From NCBI GenBank assembly GCA_946885925.1, contig CAMPHP010000007.1:1-16042 (forward strand): a stretch of 16,042 nucleotides of DNA, read 5' to 3'. Below the pieces are notes generated by a model. It saw nothing but the letters and a program-made list of their open reading frames with translations, was not told where the DNA came from and did not search any database. Position 1 is the first letter of the stretch; each line of letters starts with the position of its first letter. The translations under genes were made by a program, and so were the position numbers. Shown piece after piece: positions 12,427 to 16,042 of the stretch. Source of the stretch: an uncultured Litorilinea sp. (GTDB taxonomy: Bacteria; Chloroflexota; Anaerolineae; Caldilineales; Caldilineaceae).

Positions 12427-15024
12427 ATGAATCTAGTTCAATCCTTACGCCGCCCACACCGTGCGGCAGTGCTCGTGCCCGTACTCCTGGCGGCACTCAT
12501 CGCCCATGCCTTTATCCTTGCACCGCTGCCACTGATCTGGCGCGCTGGCGCGGCCCTTGTGCTAACCGGCTTGCTCCCCGGTCTGCTTCTGGTGGAATGG
12601 TTGGTTGGAGATCGCGCAGAATCTCCCCTGGATGCCTGGGAAAAGACACTCTATAGCATTGGCGCTGGTACAAGCGTGCTGGCCGTGACCATGCTGCTGC
12701 TTTCCTATCTGCCAGGGCCGTTACTGCGCTGGCAGACCTTTGCCGCCTTTGACCTGATCCTCCTGGTGCTCATGTTCGGTGTCGCCTTGCGTCCCCAATC
12801 CGCACCTGTTGACCCGTCTCCTGCCGAGTGGACATCCCTATGGACCGTTGTGCCGCGCGGTTGGTTTTGGGCAGGCATCATCGTCTTGGCGCTGGTCGCT
12901 GCCTTTTTGCGCCTGCCTAATCTCAACTATTCCGAATTTCAGGGTGACGAAACACGCGCCTTGCTGCGTACCGCCGAGATGATCCAGGGCTATGACGATG
13001 CGCTGATGACCCACAAAAAGGGCCCAGCGGAAATCCTACTCCCCGGCTCGATCTATTCGCTGGTAGACCGGATCAACGAAGCCAGTGCACGACTGCCCTT
13101 TAGCCTGCTCAACTTGACAGGCTTGTTCGCTATCTTCCTGCTTGGCTGGCGCATGTTTGGCGCGGTGGCTGGGTGGACTGCGGCGATGATCCTGGCGCTC
13201 GATGGCTATTTCATTGGCTTTGCCCGCATTGTTCAATATCAGAGCATTGTCTTTTGCCTGGTGGTGTTGACGGTGCTAGTCCTCTACCGGCTGGTGCGCG
13301 TGCCGCGGTTACTTCCGAATTACCTCACTCTGGCGGCTATCTTCTTAGGCACAGCCATGTTGGCCCACTATGAGGGTGCGCTGGCAGTGATACCAGGAAG
13401 TTTCCTGCTCTTGATACTTTGGCGGAGGGGTGTCCATCTTGCGCGCTTGGGTCGAGCCATGATCGCGCCGCTGCTGATTGGCGCGGCAATCCTTGCCGCC
13501 TTCTATATTCCCTTTGTGCTGCATCCTGCCTTTGGCGTCACCTATGCCTATATCACCGTCAACCGCATTGGCACCACCTTTCCCTATAACAACCTCGTGG
13601 ACTTCTTCGAGCGCTCTACCCTGTATAGCACCACCTATGCCCTGCTGCTGCTGATTCTGGCAACGGTGATAGGGCTGGCGCGGCTCTACTGGCGCGCTCT
13701 GCCACGTGCGCTGGCGTGGGTTGCGATTGCCTTGCTGGTGGGTGGCATGATTTTGACCTTTACCAATCCAACATGGCTGACGATTGGAGGTCATGACCAG
13801 ACGTGGAGCTTCTTTGTGCTGGCCTTGGCGGTTGCTTGGTTTGCACCCCGCATCAGCTTAGAGGAGCGTACGGTCTGGCTCTGGTTTGGCGTGCCAGCCA
13901 TCTTTATGCTCTTTTTCACCCTCACCCCCAACACCCATGTCTATGGCTTTATCATCGGCTGGTCACTCGTTGCAGGCATGGTCGTAGAGGCAGCCTATCA
14001 TGGCTTGACCCGCTGGTTTAGCGCACCTGTGGTGCGGAGAGTGGGTGCTGTCATTGCCGCGCTGCTCATTCTGTTCTTTGGCAACTACGCTACTTGGTAT
14101 TTTGTCCTTACCGACCTGGAAGTGCTGCGCAATTGGCGCATCCTACGCCCCCAAGGCTATTGGGTCTCCTACGATATGCCCACCAATATGTCCATCTTTG
14201 GCTTCCCGCTGCAAAATGGCTGGAAGGCTGTGGGGGCGCTCTATGCCGATGGCGTGCTTGATGCTCCCTTTGCCTTACATGGCAAGGAGCCAGTGGCAGA
14301 TTGGTATACGCGCGGCGAAGGCTATTGCCAGCGCGACCACCTCTACTACCTGTGGCATGAGTCGGTGGAGCCGCTGGAGCAGGGCTATAACAGTGTAGTA
14401 CGCCAGCAGATCGAGGAGAAAGGCTATCAACTCTTTGGCGAGATCACGGTCAATGGTCAACCACGGCTTGCCATCTACCAGATGAGCGAACAGCCGCTGA
14501 CGCCGCAGCTTTTCGCCGTGGAGGATTATACGGGGCGCTTTGATTATGAGCTTTCCGGCCCTATCTTTGAAGAAGATGGTCCCACAGCAGCACCACAGAT
14601 TCAAAAGCCACTTGACTTCCGCTTTGGCGAGTCGATCCAGTTGATTGGCTACACCTTGCGCGGCCAAGACAACGTTCCTGGCGGTGGTGTCAACCTCACC
14701 CTCTATTGGCAAGCGGACGCGCCTGTGGACTATCCATATAGTGTCTTTACACAGGTGATTGACCAAAGCGACGGCACGAAAATAGGGCAGCGTGATGGCG
14801 AGCCTGTTTGCAACATGCTACCCACCGACAGATGGCAACCTGGTGACATCATCGCGGATCGCTATTATATCCCGCTCGCCGCCGATGCGCGACCAGGAAC
14901 CTATACCATGCTGATCGGCATGTATGACCGCGAGGGCGACAAACGGGTGGAGATCTTCACGCCCGATGAAACGTTGGTCGGGGATGCGCTTGGTATTGAC
15001 GAAGTACGGATCGCCCAGCCATGA
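12427..15024 (+). CDS. Long GT-C glycosyltransferase, paralogue 4 of 4 (most diverged)
   Basis: The protein is 865 aa from ATG 12427, or 877 aa from an in-frame TTG at 12391. ATG is preferred because it gives the family length and because the TTG sits inside a hairpin with only a weak GGA before it. Numbered from ATG, it has the N-terminal block with LLPGLLLVEWLVG, the loop NYSEFQGDETR (Asp174-Glu175), HKKGPAEILLPGS, RMFGAVAGW, LALDGYFIGF, VQYQS, TTFPYNNLVDFFER, TPNTHVYGFI and FGFPLQNGWKAVGALYADG. The cysteine pair is Cys634 (GYCQRDHLYY) and Cys795 (GEPVCNML). The β-domain closes with LYWQAD, RWQPGD and GTYTMLIGMYDREGDKR. It shares every landmark of the other three but differs most between them, so it probably split off first; the 532-aa gene now separates it from them. 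It is likely an active surface glycosyltransferase of unknown donor. Its stop overlaps the next start by ATGA. Confidence 0.86.
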   Translation: MNLVQSLRRPHRAAVLVPVLLAALIAHAFILAPLPLIWRAGAALVLTGLLPGLLLVEWLVGDRAESPLDAWEKTLYSIGAGTSVLAVTMLLLSYLPGPLLRWQTFAAFDLILLVLMFGVALRPQSAPVDPSPAEWTSLWTVVPRGWFWAGIIVLALVAAFLRLPNLNYSEFQGDETRALLRTAEMIQGYDDALMTHKKGPAEILLPGSIYSLVDRINEASARLPFSLLNLTGLFAIFLLGWRMFGAVAGWTAAMILALDGYFIGFARIVQYQSIVFCLVVLTVLVLYRLVRVPRLLPNYLTLAAIFLGTAMLAHYEGALAVIPGSFLLLILWRRGVHLARLGRAMIAPLLIGAAILAAFYIPFVLHPAFGVTYAYITVNRIGTTFPYNNLVDFFERSTLYSTTYALLLLILATVIGLARLYWRALPRALAWVAIALLVGGMILTFTNPTWLTIGGHDQTWSFFVLALAVAWFAPRISLEERTVWLWFGVPAIFMLFFTLTPNTHVYGFIIGWSLVAGMVVEAAYHGLTRWFSAPVVRRVGAVIAALLILFFGNYATWYFVLTDLEVLRNWRILRPQGYWVSYDMPTNMSIFGFPLQNGWKAVGALYADGVLDAPFALHGKEPVADWYTRGEGYCQRDHLYYLWHESVEPLEQGYNSVVRQQIEEKGYQLFGEITVNGQPRLAIYQMSEQPLTPQLFAVEDYTGRFDYELSGPIFEEDGPTAAPQIQKPLDFRFGESIQLIGYTLRGQDNVPGGGVNLTLYWQADAPVDYPYSVFTQVIDQSDGTKIGQRDGEPVCNMLPTDRWQPGDIIADRYYIPLAADARPGTYTMLIGMYDREGDKRVEIFTPDETLVGDALGIDEVRIAQP

Positions 15025-15056
15025 TCCCATCCATGATCCCGGCCATGATCGAGGCA
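15021..15056 (+). repeat. Three 12-bp near-repeats carrying three in-frame ATG codons
   Basis: ATGATCCCATCC, ATGATCCCGGCC and ATGATCGAGGCA follow each other without gap. The ATGs at 15021, 15033 and 15045 share one frame, so the protein begins MIPSMIPAMIEAL. Only the first overlaps the upstream stop (ATGA). None has a clear Shine-Dalgarno sequence. The three starts would alter only the first eight residues, all before the first membrane helix. Confidence 0.75.
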
Positions 15057-16042
15057 CTTTCACCACGGCGACGACTATGGATTGCCGCGCTGCTTCTGGT
15101 GATGTGGGCGCTGCTCATGCGCCTGCCTACACTGGATCGCTTTGTCACCGCCGACGAACACGCGTGGCTAGCGCGGTCGGGCAATTTCTATTATGCGCTG
15201 GCCCACGGCGATTGGGCAGGAACCTTCCAGCGCCACCATCCGGGCGTTACCGTTACCTGGGCGGGACTGGTGGGCTATATCTTTACCTACCCTGGCTATG
15301 CGGTAGATGCCCCTGGGCAATTTGGCTGGCTGACTGAGGAGATCGAACCCTTTCTACGCAGCCAGGGCCATGATCCGGTTGCTATTTTGGCAGCAGGGCG
15401 CGCGGTCATCGTCGTGCTGATCACGCTCACGCTGGCAGCTTGTTTTGTGTTAGCGCGGCGGCTCCTGGGTGGATGGGCTGCTTTTCTGGGCATGGCACTA
15501 ATCGCCTTTGCGCCCTTTCACATCGCCCATTCGCGCTTCTTGCACCTTGATGGATTGGTCAGCAGCTTTATGCTGCTGGCACTCCTGACGTGGATTGACC
15601 ATCTCTATAACGGCAACCGCTGGACGTTGGTGCTGACCGCAATCGCCGCAGGACTGGCTTGGCTCACACGCTCCCCCGCACTCTTTCTGATCCCGCTCTT
15701 TGGCCTTTTGGCTCTACTTCACATCTGGCGCGCCCCCGACCATCCGTGGCAGTTGACGCTACGCAGCCTGATCATCGGGGGACTCACTGCCTTTGCGCTC
15801 TTTGTGCTGCTTTGGCCGAGCATGTGGGTAGACCCCGTGGGCAGTTTACGCCAAGTGTTGACTGCCGCGGGGGACTATGCTGCCGAGGGACATCTGAAAC
15901 CGACCTTCTTTGCAGGCAACATTTACGCGGGTGATCCTGGCTTTTGGTTCTATCCTGTGACCTATCTCTGGCGTACTACGCCTATCACCTGGATCGGGCT
16001 GGCTCTGGCGCTGATTGGCGTAATCTTGCGTGTGCCACCGCT
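15021..16042 (+). CDS. PMT/ArnT-like GT-C membrane glycosyltransferase, 5' part only
   Basis: The frame is open from ATG 15021 to the window edge: 340 codons with no stop, so the gene continues to the right. The first helix (about residues 19-37) is followed by the catalytic-loop motif FVTADEHAW (Asp45-Glu46) and then RHHPGVTVTW (70-79), a second motif typical of PMT-like bacterial proteins. Later landmarks are AHSRFLHLDG (169-178), with a further conserved acidic residue (Asp177), TRSPALFLIPLFGLL, WPSMWVDP and GDPGFWFYPVTYLWRTTP (304-321), all common in family-39 proteins. It lacks the N-terminal four-helix block of the long paralogues, so it is a third architecture in the cluster. Role: transfer of a lipid-linked sugar outside the cytoplasmic membrane, donor and acceptor unknown. 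Whether it carries the β-domain at its C-terminus cannot be seen. The start could also be ATG 15033 or 15045. Confidence 0.85.
   Translation, partial: MIPSMIPAMIEALSPRRRLWIAALLLVMWALLMRLPTLDRFVTADEHAWLARSGNFYYALAHGDWAGTFQRHHPGVTVTWAGLVGYIFTYPGYAVDAPGQFGWLTEEIEPFLRSQGHDPVAILAAGRAVIVVLITLTLAACFVLARRLLGGWAAFLGMALIAFAPFHIAHSRFLHLDGLVSSFMLLALLTWIDHLYNGNRWTLVLTAIAAGLAWLTRSPALFLIPLFGLLALLHIWRAPDHPWQLTLRSLIIGGLTAFALFVLLWPSMWVDPVGSLRQVLTAAGDYAAEGHLKPTFFAGNIYAGDPGFWFYPVTYLWRTTPITWIGLALALIGVILRVPP

Overview
The window reads as one plus-strand run of genes from a bacterium. I infer a member of Chloroflexota (Anaerolineae/Caldilineae-like). The reasons are the moderately GC-rich coding style and large family-39-type membrane glycosyltransferases that end in a β-sandwich-like domain (LYWQA ... 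QRD ... W.PGD ... PG.YTLLVG.YD), an architecture I associate with that phylum. The assignment rests on protein style alone. There is no rRNA or other marker gene.

Layout: (1) 2-970 is the 3' part of a 4-alpha-glucanotransferase gene (malQ, GH77) with all three catalytic acids present. (2) 986-3064 is a 692-aa ArnT/PMT-like GT-C glycosyltransferase. (3) 3061-5631, 5628-8204 and 8201-10783 are three tandem, almost gap-free paralogues of 856-860 aa. (4) 10780-12378 is a shorter, unrelated-looking GT-C protein of 532 aa. (5) 12427-15024 (or from TTG 12391) is a fourth, more diverged member of the long family. (6) 15021 to the window end is the first 340 codons of another PMT-like transferase that runs off the edge. 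No tRNA, rRNA, CRISPR, transposase or phage gene was seen, and no gene-free stretch is longer than 50 bp.

Five of the seven junctions are 4-bp ATGA stop/start overlaps, so the genes almost certainly form one translationally coupled operon. The two exceptions are informative. The malQ/GT junction carries a perfect 16-bp tandem duplication that copied the stop-start region. The 12378/12427 junction has a 48-bp spacer with a small hairpin. No promoter or terminator is convincing inside the window, so transcription probably starts upstream of malQ and continues past the right edge.

How the genes may work together: GT-C enzymes use polyprenyl-phosphate-linked sugars on the outer face of the cytoplasmic membrane. 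Six such enzymes in a row, four of them paralogues, suggest a device that adds several sugars to a cell-surface glycan, lipid or protein. No sugar-nucleotide synthesis, flippase or acceptor gene lies in the window, so donors and acceptor are unknown. The most unusual points are the four-gene paralogue array, its extra N-terminal four-helix module ahead of the catalytic loop, and a pair of cysteines kept exactly 161 residues apart in all four members.
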